From positions 1,047,001-1,111,000 of the forward strand of contig NZ_CP122539.1 of the NCBI RefSeq assembly GCF_029853675.1: a DNA stretch of 64,000 nt, read 5' to 3'. The notes below the pieces were generated by a model that had not been told where the DNA came from, ran no database searches, and saw only the letters and a list, made by a program, of their open reading frames with translations. The DNA comes from Tenacibaculum tangerinum. GTDB taxonomy: Bacteria > Bacteroidota > Bacteroidia > Flavobacteriales > Flavobacteriaceae. How positions within the stretch are numbered: position 1 is the stretch's first letter; every line of letters begins with the position of its first letter. The translations under genes were made by a program, and so were the position numbers. This document shows positions 56,380 through 64,000 of the stretch, in pieces.

Positions 56380-57756
56380 ATGAACACCACTCTTTTAATC
56401 ATTTTAGCTGCTGTTAGTACCTTAATTATTGGCTTTATTATTGGAAATCTTTTATCTAAATTAAAATTCAAGCAACAAACTGCTGATTTAGAGAAAGAAA
56501 TTTCAGTTTTACAAAACCATCAAGCTAATTTTGAAATTCAAAAAAGAGAAAAAGAAGAGTCGTTTATTCAACAAAAAGAAGATTTTTTAACGCGATTAGA
56601 CGAAAAAACTAAAGAAAATAGCGAACTACGTCGTGAAAAAGAGTTCAATGCTCTTGAATTGGCACGCAAAAATGAAGAGTTAAAAAATTTACAGGTAAAA
56701 CTGAATGAGAATAAAGAGGAAGTAACAAAACTACAAGATAAGTTTACCAAAGAGTTTGAAAACTTAGCTAATAAAATTTTAGAAGAGAAATCAAATAAGT
56801 TTACAGAACAAAATAAGAAAAATATCAAGGATATTTTAAATCCGCTTCAAGAAAAAATTCAAACTTTTGAAAAAAAGGTAGAAGACACACAAAAGGAGAG
56901 CATTTCAATGCACTCTGCCTTAAAAGAGCAATTGCTAGGGTTAAAAGAGTTAAACGCACAAATGAGCAAAGAAACTCTCAATCTTACTAAAGCGCTAAAA
57001 GGAGACAGCAAAACACAAGGTAATTGGGGAGAATTAGTATTAGAGCGTGTTTTGGAAAAATCTGGATTAGAAAAAGATCGAGAATATTTTGTGCAACAAT
57101 CTTTTGTAAATAATGAGGGCAAACGACTACTGCCTGACGTGGTAATTCACCTACCCAACAATAAAAAAATGGTCGTCGACGCTAAAGTGTCTTTAACAGC
57201 GTATGAGCAGTTTGTTAACAGTGATGAGGATGTTGAAAAAGAACGTTTTTTAAAAGAACACGTAAGTTCTTTAAAACGACATGTGGAGCAACTTTCAGAA
57301 AAAAAGTACGAAGATATTTATAAAATCGAATCGCCCGATTTTGTATTGTTGTTCGTACCTATTGAACCTGCTTTTGCGGTGGCTCTAAATGAAGACCATA
57401 CGCTATATAACAAAGCTTTTGAGAAAAATATTGTAATCGTAACTCCAACGACGCTTTTAGCCACACTCCGTACCATTGATACTATGTGGAATAACGAAAA
57501 GCAACAACGTAATGCCATAGAAATTGCACGTCAAGCTGGTGCTTTATACGATAAGTTTAACGGCTTGCTAATCGATTTGGTAAATATTGGCAAAAAAATA
57601 GAGGGAACGAAAAGCGATTATCTCGCCGCTATGAACAAGTTAGTAGAAGGTCGTGGCAACTTAATTAACAGCGTAGAAAAGTTGAAAAAAATGGGAGCTA
57701 AAACTAAAAAAGCACTTCCTGAAAATATTTTGCAGCGCGCCAAAGAAGAAGACTAG
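56380..57756 (+). CDS. rmuC: DNA recombination protein RmuC
   Basis: 458 residues. N-terminal membrane segment (LLIILAAVSTLIIGFIIGNLL), a long coiled coil (~30-200) and the RmuC nuclease-like domain with GNWGELVLERVLEKSGLEKDREYFVQ and LPDVVIHLPNNKKMVVDAKVSLTAYEQF. RmuC limits inverted-repeat recombination in E. coli. Tail-to-tail with the next gene; the two stop codons share CTAG at 57753-57756. Confidence 0.93.
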   Translation: MNTTLLIILAAVSTLIIGFIIGNLLSKLKFKQQTADLEKEISVLQNHQANFEIQKREKEESFIQQKEDFLTRLDEKTKENSELRREKEFNALELARKNEELKNLQVKLNENKEEVTKLQDKFTKEFENLANKILEEKSNKFTEQNKKNIKDILNPLQEKIQTFEKKVEDTQKESISMHSALKEQLLGLKELNAQMSKETLNLTKALKGDSKTQGNWGELVLERVLEKSGLEKDREYFVQQSFVNNEGKRLLPDVVIHLPNNKKMVVDAKVSLTAYEQFVNSDEDVEKERFLKEHVSSLKRHVEQLSEKKYEDIYKIESPDFVLLFVPIEPAFAVALNEDHTLYNKAFEKNIVIVTPTTLLATLRTIDTMWNNEKQQRNAIEIARQAGALYDKFNGLLIDLVNIGKKIEGTKSDYLAAMNKLVEGRGNLINSVEKLKKMGAKTKKALPENILQRAKEED

Positions 57757-58925
57757 GCTATCATGGTTACTTTTCTATCACGTTTAAAGAAATATAATTT
57801 TCCGTTCTTTTTAACGGTTTTTCTGTACCCGAATAAGTGAAATATTTCTGTAGCTAAAAACCTTGCTGTTTTAGGGTTTACAATTAAGGTATACGAGTTA
57901 TTCTGATCACTTTTTACTCCAGGTAATATTTTTAAGAGGGTATGTAAGTGTAAGTTTCTCACTATTCTAGAAAGGGATAACCAAAATGTTGAGATTTTTC
58001 TGATAATAAAAAAACCATCTTCGCCTTGTTTTTGATATAAAGGCATAAATATCTTACCATCAAATTCAGCTGTAATCGTTTTTGACTCACTCATTGCCAA
58101 AGCGTCTCCTACACTAATTCTATCAAAGTTTGAAAAACCTTCTAACATATTAAATAGCTCTCCCTCTTTGATCACATATCGGTATTTAATTTCGTAAAAT
58201 TCTTGGTTTTCATTATACATAGAAAGGTAATGTTCATAAAAAGCCATTTTTTCTACGTCTTTTTTTGCAACACAACCCGAAGCGACCAAAGCAAGCCATA
58301 CAAAAGCGATACAATTATCTACGGAAGATTCTTTAAAATGTTGCCCCGCTTCAAAACCTATTGACACATGACCAAATTCATTAATAAACGTTAATAAAGG
58401 ACCTTCTAAAAACTCTTCAATTCCCAAAATAGTGGGAATTTTAAAATTGGATGAAAATTTTCTATTGTTCAGCGAGTCACTTATGGTAATAAAAGGAATG
58501 GAGTCTGATGATGTGGTGTGTAAATCTATAAAGTAAAAAGGACCTTGATTATGATTTACGATGTCTTTTATTGCGTTATAAATTGCTGTTTGTTCTTCAA
58601 ATTCTGGAATATCTTCACCTTGCTGTTGATGCATAAGTTCTTGTGACCAAATGCGATTTAAATCTACCTTATTATAGCGTACATTTTTTTTAATAGCAGC
58701 AATATTACCACAAATGGCGTACATATTTCCGCGAAAGTGAATCGCTTCTTTTTCTACATGAGAAATTATGCTATTTAATGCAATAACTCCTGCTATTTCG
58801 TTACCATGAATTCCTGCAAAAAAAATAACAGTTGGAGTTTCATGAGCTCCTTTAATGCTACCTAATACACGTTTTATGGTAATCGTTTTATTAAAATGTG
58901 AACTATAAATTTTATTTTCTTTCAT
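57753..58925 (-). CDS. Succinylglutamate desuccinylase/aspartoacylase-family (M14-like) hydrolase
   Basis: 390 residues. Zinc ligands are in FFAGIHGNEIAGV (His, Glu) and YFIDLHTTSSDSIPF (His), as in AstE/aspartoacylase. The C-terminal 120 residues form an extra region (KEGELFNMLEGFSNFDRISVGDAL). Substrate unknown. Twelve bp after the GCS2-CBS gene, so the two form an operon that recurs in flavobacteria. Confidence 0.88.
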   Translation of the reverse strand: MKENKIYSSHFNKTITIKRVLGSIKGAHETPTVIFFAGIHGNEIAGVIALNSIISHVEKEAIHFRGNMYAICGNIAAIKKNVRYNKVDLNRIWSQELMHQQQGEDIPEFEEQTAIYNAIKDIVNHNQGPFYFIDLHTTSSDSIPFITISDSLNNRKFSSNFKIPTILGIEEFLEGPLLTFINEFGHVSIGFEAGQHFKESSVDNCIAFVWLALVASGCVAKKDVEKMAFYEHYLSMYNENQEFYEIKYRYVIKEGELFNMLEGFSNFDRISVGDALAMSESKTITAEFDGKIFMPLYQKQGEDGFFIIRKISTFWLSLSRIVRNLHLHTLLKILPGVKSDQNNSYTLIVNPKTARFLATEIFHLFGYRKTVKKNGKLYFFKRDRKVTMIA

Positions 58926-58937
58926 GTAAATTTCTAA

Positions 58938-60812
58938 TTAACTTTGAATTGAAGATAAATCGTTTTGTGTAAAAATTCCCACCAATTCGTCTGCCTCAAT
59001 AATTAAAACACAGGTTTTTTCCCCTCTATTCATTAGCTTTTTAGCAGTATCTATAGACGTTTCTGGTGTTAAAGAAATAAAACCAGTGTCCATCATTCTT
59101 TTTGCGGTTTTTTGTTTGTTTATGGGTTTTGAAAAATCAAAATTTGAGAGTTGTTTTTTAGAGATTACCCCTACAATTTTATTAAGATTGTTAACTACTG
59201 GAATGTGGCTTACCTTGTTCCACTTCATCACTCTCAATACCAACTCTACCAAATCGTGTTCGTTTGCTACAAATAATTCCGTTGACATCGCTTTGTAGAG
59301 TTTATTTTTTTGGGTTGAAATACGAGATTTTGATAAATCGACATCTTCCCATTGAGCTACAGGAATGTTTTGTTGTTGATTTTTACAAATGGTTTCAGTC
59401 AACACTATTTTAGTATCAAATTTTGGTAATTTTCGATTTAACAGTCGCTTATTTTTTATCAGCCAACTTGCGCCAGTGGTATTTTTATCAATTCTTTCTT
59501 CAATAATTCCTAAAAAATAATCAATATCATTGGTAGCTATTTTCGATTTTTCTAAACCTTTTCTGGCAATGGGAAGAAAGAACTTTTTGATGAGTTTTTT
59601 AGCAGGGATTCCTTTTCCACACCAATTAAAATAGGTATCTATTCCTGTTTTGGCAGCATTCATAAAGTTGCTTCTTGCATCTTCAAAAGCCATTTTTTTC
59701 CAAATTTTCTTGTATTCCTTAGGCATACCTTGCATTACTCCTACCCAAAAAACAGCATTCGCTATTTCGTCTTTTATACTAGGACCAGACGGAATATACC
59801 TGTTTTCTATTCTTAAATGTGCCACATTGTTATGAACCCCATAACACAAACGGTTCCACTTATACAAGGTTCCGTTGTGTAAATTCAATGCTTGGAGTTT
59901 TGGCATAATTCCTTTTTCTAACAATGCTAAAGAGTCTTCTTCAAAGTCAGAGGTAACCAACGGAGCATGTCTGGAAATATCATCGGTAAATAATTCTAAC
60001 ACCGAATGTTTTACCCATTTGTTGCCAAAAGATACTCTAGGTTTTTGTTCTCGCAATAAATAAGACGGATTTCTTAAATCTACACTTTGTTGAAAAAGAG
60101 CTATTCGCGTTTCTTTCCATAATTCTCTCCCCAAAAGCAAAGGTGAATTACACATTACAGAAAGCATAGGGCCAGCAATGGCTTGTGACCAATTGTACAT
60201 ATCGATAGCGTTGTCAACATCAATTTGTAAGTGTACTTGAAAGCTAGTATTGCAGGCTTCAAAAAGTATCGAATTGTGTTTTAAAATTAAATCTTCTACT
60301 CCTTGAATATGTAACTTAAAATCGTCTTTTCTTAAATCTTTTATAACTTTATTTAGGGTTTTGTACCTCCGAAAAGGTGTCATATTTTTAAATACTAAAT
60401 CTTTTCTTTTTAAAGTGGGTAAAATTCCTGTTAAAATAACTTGATTTTGTTCTATATTGTTCGCCTCTTTGTTTACTTTATTTAACAATTCTTCTAGTTG
60501 CTTTTCGAGCTTAACAAAACAGTCTTCTTTTAGTTCAAATGGGTCTAAATTTATTTCTAAATTAAATAACGCTAATTCTGTAGTTATATGTGGATCATTG
60601 ACATTCTCTAGTATTTTTAGTGCATTTAATGAGGGTCTAAAGTATTGATCTACTAAACAAAGTTCTTGTTCTGCTCCGACTCGTTGTATTCCTTTTTCAA
60701 ACAAATCGTCTCTAATCATTCTTTCAAAAGCATCTACATCTTTTAATAAATGATAAACAAATTTTTTTCTTTCTTTTTGTGTAGTAATAGCTTTAACAGA
60801 CTGTGATCCCAT
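58938..60812 (-). CDS. GCS2-type carboxylate-amine ligase with C-terminal CBS pair
   Basis: 624 residues. Residues ~20-470 are a glutamate-cysteine ligase type 2 domain (VGAEQELCLVD, NTSFQVHLQIDVDNAIDMYNW, CYGVHNNVAHLRIENRYIPSGPS); residues ~500-624 contain two CBS motifs (VSHIPVVNNLNKIVGVISKKQL; TCVLIIEADELVGIFTQNDL). It would join an amino acid to a gamma-glutamyl group under adenylate control. A -7 box TAAATTTG (60845-60852) and a palindrome AATGAT-ATAA-ATCATT (60865-60880) lie upstream. Confidence 0.88.
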   Translation of the reverse strand: MGSQSVKAITTQKERKKFVYHLLKDVDAFERMIRDDLFEKGIQRVGAEQELCLVDQYFRPSLNALKILENVNDPHITTELALFNLEINLDPFELKEDCFVKLEKQLEELLNKVNKEANNIEQNQVILTGILPTLKRKDLVFKNMTPFRRYKTLNKVIKDLRKDDFKLHIQGVEDLILKHNSILFEACNTSFQVHLQIDVDNAIDMYNWSQAIAGPMLSVMCNSPLLLGRELWKETRIALFQQSVDLRNPSYLLREQKPRVSFGNKWVKHSVLELFTDDISRHAPLVTSDFEEDSLALLEKGIMPKLQALNLHNGTLYKWNRLCYGVHNNVAHLRIENRYIPSGPSIKDEIANAVFWVGVMQGMPKEYKKIWKKMAFEDARSNFMNAAKTGIDTYFNWCGKGIPAKKLIKKFFLPIARKGLEKSKIATNDIDYFLGIIEERIDKNTTGASWLIKNKRLLNRKLPKFDTKIVLTETICKNQQQNIPVAQWEDVDLSKSRISTQKNKLYKAMSTELFVANEHDLVELVLRVMKWNKVSHIPVVNNLNKIVGVISKKQLSNFDFSKPINKQKTAKRMMDTGFISLTPETSIDTAKKLMNRGEKTCVLIIEADELVGIFTQNDLSSIQS

Positions 60813-60864
60813 AAGTGTTATTTTTTAGACCTCACTAAGATAAACAAATTTATTACCTGTTAAA

Positions 60865-60880
60865 AATGATATAAATCATT
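60865..60880. promoter_or_regulatory. Palindrome in the promoter of the GCS2-CBS operon
   Basis: AATGAT-ATAA-ATCATT, perfect 6-bp arms, placed just upstream of the -7 box TAAATTTG, where a regulator would interfere with or aid polymerase binding. Confidence 0.4.
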
Positions 60881-60883
60881 CCA

Positions 60884-60930
60884 AAAAAAGAGGCTGAATT
60901 ACCTAGTTTTTAACAACGAATTCAGCCTCA
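60884..60930 (-). terminator. Terminator of glyA
   Basis: Stem GAGGCTGAATT / AATTCAGCCTC (about 18-nt loop) followed by seven T on the minus strand, 24 bp after the glyA stop. Confidence 0.88.
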
Positions 60931-60953
60931 TGCAATACTATGTGAATATTTAT

Positions 60954-62228
60954 TTACATTACGAATAAACGTCTGTTATGCATTAAATCGTATACTTTCT
61001 CTCCTACTGCTTCTAATGCTTCTTCGTTCTCTGCGTTTAGCAATGCTTCATCGATTAAATTAACGATTGTTTCCATATCGTCTTCTTTTAAACCACGTGT
61101 AGTAACTGCTGCAGTACCCACACGAATACCAGAAGTTACAAATGGCGATTCTGTATCAAACGGAACCATATTTTTGTTTACGGTAATTTCTGCTTTTCCT
61201 AAAGCTTCTTCAGCAGCTTTACCCGTAATCTTTTTATTGCGTAAATCAATTAACATACAATGGTTGTCTGTACCTCCAGAGATTATTTCATATCCTTTAG
61301 CTACAAAAGCTTTTGCCATTGCCTGTGCATTCTCCTTTACTTGAATTTGATATTCTAGAAATTCATCAGTCAACGCTTCTCCAAAAGCAATCGCTTTAGC
61401 TGCAATAACATGCTCTAAAGGACCGCCTTGGTTTCCTGGGAATACCGCAGAATTAATCAAGGTTGACATTTTCTTTAATTTTCCTGATTTTAATTTTTCT
61501 CCGAATGGATTTTCAAAATCTTTTCCTATCATAATCATACCACCACGAGGTCCACGCAAGGTTTTGTGCGTTGTTGTAGTTACAATATGACAGTGTGGTA
61601 ACGGGTCAGACAAAATTCCTTTTGCTATTAAACCTGCTGGATGAGAAATATCAGCCATTAAAATAGCTCCTACGCTATCGGCAATCTCTCTAAACTTTTT
61701 AAAATCTATATCACGTGAATACGCTGAAGCTCCTGCAATGATTAGCTTAGGTTTATGCGTTTTGGCCTGCTGCTCTAAGTGGTTATAATCGATATATCCT
61801 GTTTCTTTATGTACTCCATAAAATACGGGATTGTATAATTTACCTGAAAAATTTACTGGTGAACCGTGGGTTAAATGTCCCCCGTGAGATAAGTCGAATC
61901 CTAAAATAGTATCTCCAGGCTGTAAACAAGCCGCAAAAACTGCTGTATTTGCCTGGCTACCAGAGTGTGGTTGTACGTTTACATACTCAGCTCCAAATAA
62001 TTCTTTAGCTCTATCAATAGCTATTTGCTCAACGATATCAACTATCTCACAACCACCGTAATAGCGTTTACCTGGGTATCCTTCGGCATATTTATTAGTT
62101 AAAACGGATCCTTGTGCTTCCATTACTTGGTCGCTAACAAAATTTTCAGAAGCAATCAACTCTAAACCGTGTAGTTGACGTTCTTTTTCCTCTTGAATTA
62201 AATCAAATATTTGATGATCTTTTTGCAT
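60954..62228 (-). CDS. glyA: Serine hydroxymethyltransferase
   Basis: Interconverts serine and glycine with tetrahydrofolate, main source of one-carbon units. 424 residues, normal length. The PLP lysine is in [35 protein letters not shown] and [15 protein letters not shown] near the N-terminus are signatures. A -7 box TACTTTTG lies at 62254-62261 on the minus strand. Monocistronic. Confidence 0.97.
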   Translation of the reverse strand: MQKDHQIFDLIQEEKERQLHGLELIASENFVSDQVMEAQGSVLTNKYAEGYPGKRYYGGCEIVDIVEQIAIDRAKELFGAEYVNVQPHSGSQANTAVFAACLQPGDTILGFDLSHGGHLTHGSPVNFSGKLYNPVFYGVHKETGYIDYNHLEQQAKTHKPKLIIAGASAYSRDIDFKKFREIADSVGAILMADISHPAGLIAKGILSDPLPHCHIVTTTTHKTLRGPRGGMIMIGKDFENPFGEKLKSGKLKKMSTLINSAVFPGNQGGPLEHVIAAKAIAFGEALTDEFLEYQIQVKENAQAMAKAFVAKGYEIISGGTDNHCMLIDLRNKKITGKAAEEALGKAEITVNKNMVPFDTESPFVTSGIRVGTAAVTTRGLKEDDMETIVNLIDEALLNAENEEALEAVGEKVYDLMHNRRLFVM

Positions 62229-62253
62229 GTTGTGTGTTGTTACATAAAGTAGC

Positions 62254-62261
62254 CAAAAGTA
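62254..62261 (-). promoter_or_regulatory. Candidate -7 box of glyA
   Basis: TACTTTTG, 25 bp upstream of the glyA ATG. No TTG at the expected -33 distance. Confidence 0.4.
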
Positions 62262-62340
62262 CTAATTTTATTATTGAAATTATATGTATTTTACAAGAAG
62301 TACCTACAAAAATACTTTAGCATTTTTTTTACTCATCTTT

Positions 62341-62372
62341 TTGGGGTAAATTGAAAAAAATATGTAGGTTTG
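62341..62372 (+). promoter_or_regulatory. Bacteroidota promoter of the fumarylacetoacetase gene
   Basis: TTG (62341-62343), 21 nt, TAGGTTTG (62365-62372), 24 bp before the ATG. Confidence 0.6.
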
Positions 62373-62396
62373 ATGAAAATATAACAAAAACGATAA

Positions 62397-63674
62397 ATGG
62401 AAATAACTGCTAATAACCCGAATAGAAAGTCTTGGTTAACCGTAGCTGAAAACTCAGATTTCCCTATTCAAAATATACCTTTTGGGGTTTTTCTTACTAA
62501 AGACCATATTGTAACGATTGGTACAAGAATTGGTGATTATGCGATTGATTTAGGCGCCTTACATCAATTAGGATATTTTGATGGAATTCCGTTAACCGAT
62601 GATATTTTCTTACAAGATACCTTAAACGATTTTATTGCTGATGGTCGCAAAACATGGCGCTTGGTTCGTAATAGAATCGCCGATATTTTTGATGTAAAAA
62701 ATAGTAAGCTACGAGATAATGCCGAACATAAAGAAAAGATAATCTTTAGAATGGATGAAGTTGAAATGCAACTTCCTGTTTCTGTAGGAGATTATACCGA
62801 TTTTTATGCTAGTAAAGAGCATGCAACTAATGTAGGAAGCTTGTTTAGAGACCCTGAAAATGCCTTGCTGCCAAACTGGTTACAAATTCCTATTGGATAC
62901 CACGGAAGAAGTTCTTCAATCATACCGTCTGGGACTCCTATTCGCCGCCCAATGGGGCAACAACGCCCTAACGAAGGAGAAACTACCCCAAACTTTGGTC
63001 CTTCAAAATTATTAGATTTTGAATTAGAAATGGCATTTATCACTACCGTTGCTAACGATTTAGGAGAACGAATTCCTATTGAGGAAGCTGAAGAATATAT
63101 CTTCGGATTGGTATTGTTTAATGATTGGTCTGCTCGCGATATTCAGGCTTGGGAATACGTGCCTTTAGGCCCCTTTTTAGGGAAGAGTTTCGCTTCAACA
63201 ATTTCTCCTTGGATTGTAACTTTAGACGCACTTGAGCCTTTTAGAGTTGACAACCCTAAGCAAGTTTATGAACCATTACCTTACTTGAAAAAAGAAGGAA
63301 AAGACAGTTACGATATTAATTTACAAATGGCTATTCAACCAGAAGGAAAAGAAGAAACTGTGGTTTGTAACTCTAACTTTAAGTATATGTATTGGACTAT
63401 GGTACAACAATTAACGCATCATACGGTAAATGGATGTCCTGTAAATGCAGGCGATATGATGGGTAGTGGTACTATTTCTGGACCCACTCAAGATAGCTTT
63501 GGGTCAATGTTAGAATTAACTTGGAGAGGTCAGAACCCTATCAAAATGAATGACGGTAGTGAGCGTAAATTCATCAATGATTACGATACCGTTATTATGC
63601 GTGGTTACTGTAAAAACGAAAAAGTTCGTATTGGTTTTGGTGAATGTTCTGGTAAAATATTACCCGCCAAATAA
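62397..63674 (+). CDS. fahA: Fumarylacetoacetase
   Basis: Last step of tyrosine catabolism: hydrolyses fumarylacetoacetate to fumarate and acetoacetate. 425 residues, similar to the 419 of the animal enzyme. Motifs: SVGDYTDFYASKEHATNVGSLFR (metal Asp and catalytic His), ELEMAFI and VLFNDWSARDIQAWEYVPLGPFLGKSF. Has its own promoter and ends in a bidirectional terminator. No other tyrosine-pathway gene is in the window. Confidence 0.96.
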   Translation: MEITANNPNRKSWLTVAENSDFPIQNIPFGVFLTKDHIVTIGTRIGDYAIDLGALHQLGYFDGIPLTDDIFLQDTLNDFIADGRKTWRLVRNRIADIFDVKNSKLRDNAEHKEKIIFRMDEVEMQLPVSVGDYTDFYASKEHATNVGSLFRDPENALLPNWLQIPIGYHGRSSSIIPSGTPIRRPMGQQRPNEGETTPNFGPSKLLDFELEMAFITTVANDLGERIPIEEAEEYIFGLVLFNDWSARDIQAWEYVPLGPFLGKSFASTISPWIVTLDALEPFRVDNPKQVYEPLPYLKKEGKDSYDINLQMAIQPEGKEETVVCNSNFKYMYWTMVQQLTHHTVNGCPVNAGDMMGSGTISGPTQDSFGSMLELTWRGQNPIKMNDGSERKFINDYDTVIMRGYCKNEKVRIGFGECSGKILPAK

Positions 63675-63685
63675 GCACTAAGTAT

Positions 63686-63731
63686 AGTATAATAAAAAAC
63701 CAGTTCTCGAGAACTGGTTTTTTATTATACT
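63686..63731. terminator. Bidirectional terminator, 46-bp perfect palindrome
   Basis: Arms of 23 bp without a mismatch, centred on CTC|GAG, with T6 and A6 tracts inside the arms. It lies between the convergent fahA and the gene at 63754, so it can stop transcription from both sides. Confidence 0.93.
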
Positions 63732-63753
63732 TATTTTTGGCATCATAGCCATT

Positions 63754-64000
63754 TTAATCTTCTTCTGGAGGTGGATGTCCATGAATCTGCTCATACACTT
63801 CATCAAAATTACTACGTAAATAACTATTCAACTTTTTACGATAATCGTCTTGCAACCACTCAATGAAGTTGTGTGTACTTTTCGCGATACATTTAGAATA
63901 CCTAAAAATCCTATCGTCAATCTCCCCTCCTAGTTTTTTTGCTAAAATCAATGCATCAAAAACATCTTCACTGTTTTCAACACACATCTTAGCATGATGC
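63754..64000 (-). CDS. Unknown small acidic protein, possibly 5'-truncated by the window edge
   Basis: An ATG at 63987 gives 77 residues (VFDALILAKKLGGEIDDRIFRYSKCIAKSTHNFIEWLQDDYRKKL, ending PPPEED). The frame stays open to base 64000, so the true start may lie outside. Helical, no membrane segment; family not recognised. Convergent with fahA. Confidence 0.6.
   Translation of the reverse strand, partial: HHAKMCVENSEDVFDALILAKKLGGEIDDRIFRYSKCIAKSTHNFIEWLQDDYRKKLNSYLRSNFDEVYEQIHGHPPPEED

Overview
The window is AT-rich chromosome from a member of the Bacteroidota, most likely a marine Flavobacteriaceae of the Tenacibaculum/Polaribacter type. This rests on repeated Bacteroidota promoters (TTG, 19-21 nt, TAnnTTTG), flavobacterial families (DUF4251 lipoprotein, EI24 protein, 950-residue CarB, GCS2-CBS protein) and the gene order pyrG-yidC. 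It is core chromosome with one accessory island. I see no rRNA, CRISPR array, prophage or complete insertion sequence.

Layout. 1-2126 is the 3' part of an SF2 helicase gene. 2770-13120 (minus strand) is a heme biosynthesis cluster in the order hemA, hemC-hemD fusion, [TonB-like lipoprotein, TPR protein], hemB, hemL, [four-helix-bundle gene], hemE, [thioredoxin-like gene], [EI24 gene], hemF. hemH and an AraC regulator lie beside it on the plus strand. Seven-base tandem repeats punctuate this cluster. 16231-22870 holds the glyoxylate shunt (aceB, aceA), a short-chain-fatty-acid type XRE regulator next to a 14-bp palindrome, and an acyl-CoA carboxylase beta subunit. 22886-26410 holds a MORN-tailed protein, yebC and a small membrane protein. 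26584-32680 is a marR-adaptor-RND-tolC efflux operon. 32814-42973 holds carB, rpmH, pyrG, yidC and a three-gene lipid glycosylation operon.

The island is 43070-53000. Seven REP-like palindromes and two orphan small genes lead into a minus-strand operon: rtcB, a DUF434/PIN-like gene, an HGxxW-type unknown, a Zn-ribbon SDR with degenerate catalytic motifs, two tandem tRNA-like cloverleaves, a 74-residue HGEHG protein and a 648-residue beta-solenoid protein. A WYL regulator is divergent across a perfect inverted repeat. I read this as an RNA-repair system carrying its own tRNA-like RNAs, and it is the best candidate for something undescribed. Just beyond it lie three short Cys-rich genes with double-glycine leaders (bacteriocin or RiPP precursors) and no transporter nearby.

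53089-64000 returns to ordinary genes: pirin, Crp/Fnr regulator, DUF4251 lipoprotein, acyltransferase, rmuC, an AstE-like gene with a GCS2-CBS gene, glyA and a fumarylacetoacetase gene.

Three genes (the fatty-acid regulator, the RND pump and yidC) are each broken by one missing base in a run of 7-8 identical bases. yidC is normally essential, so either the assembly under-calls homopolymers or this organism uses slippage. This must be settled before any of the three is called a pseudogene.
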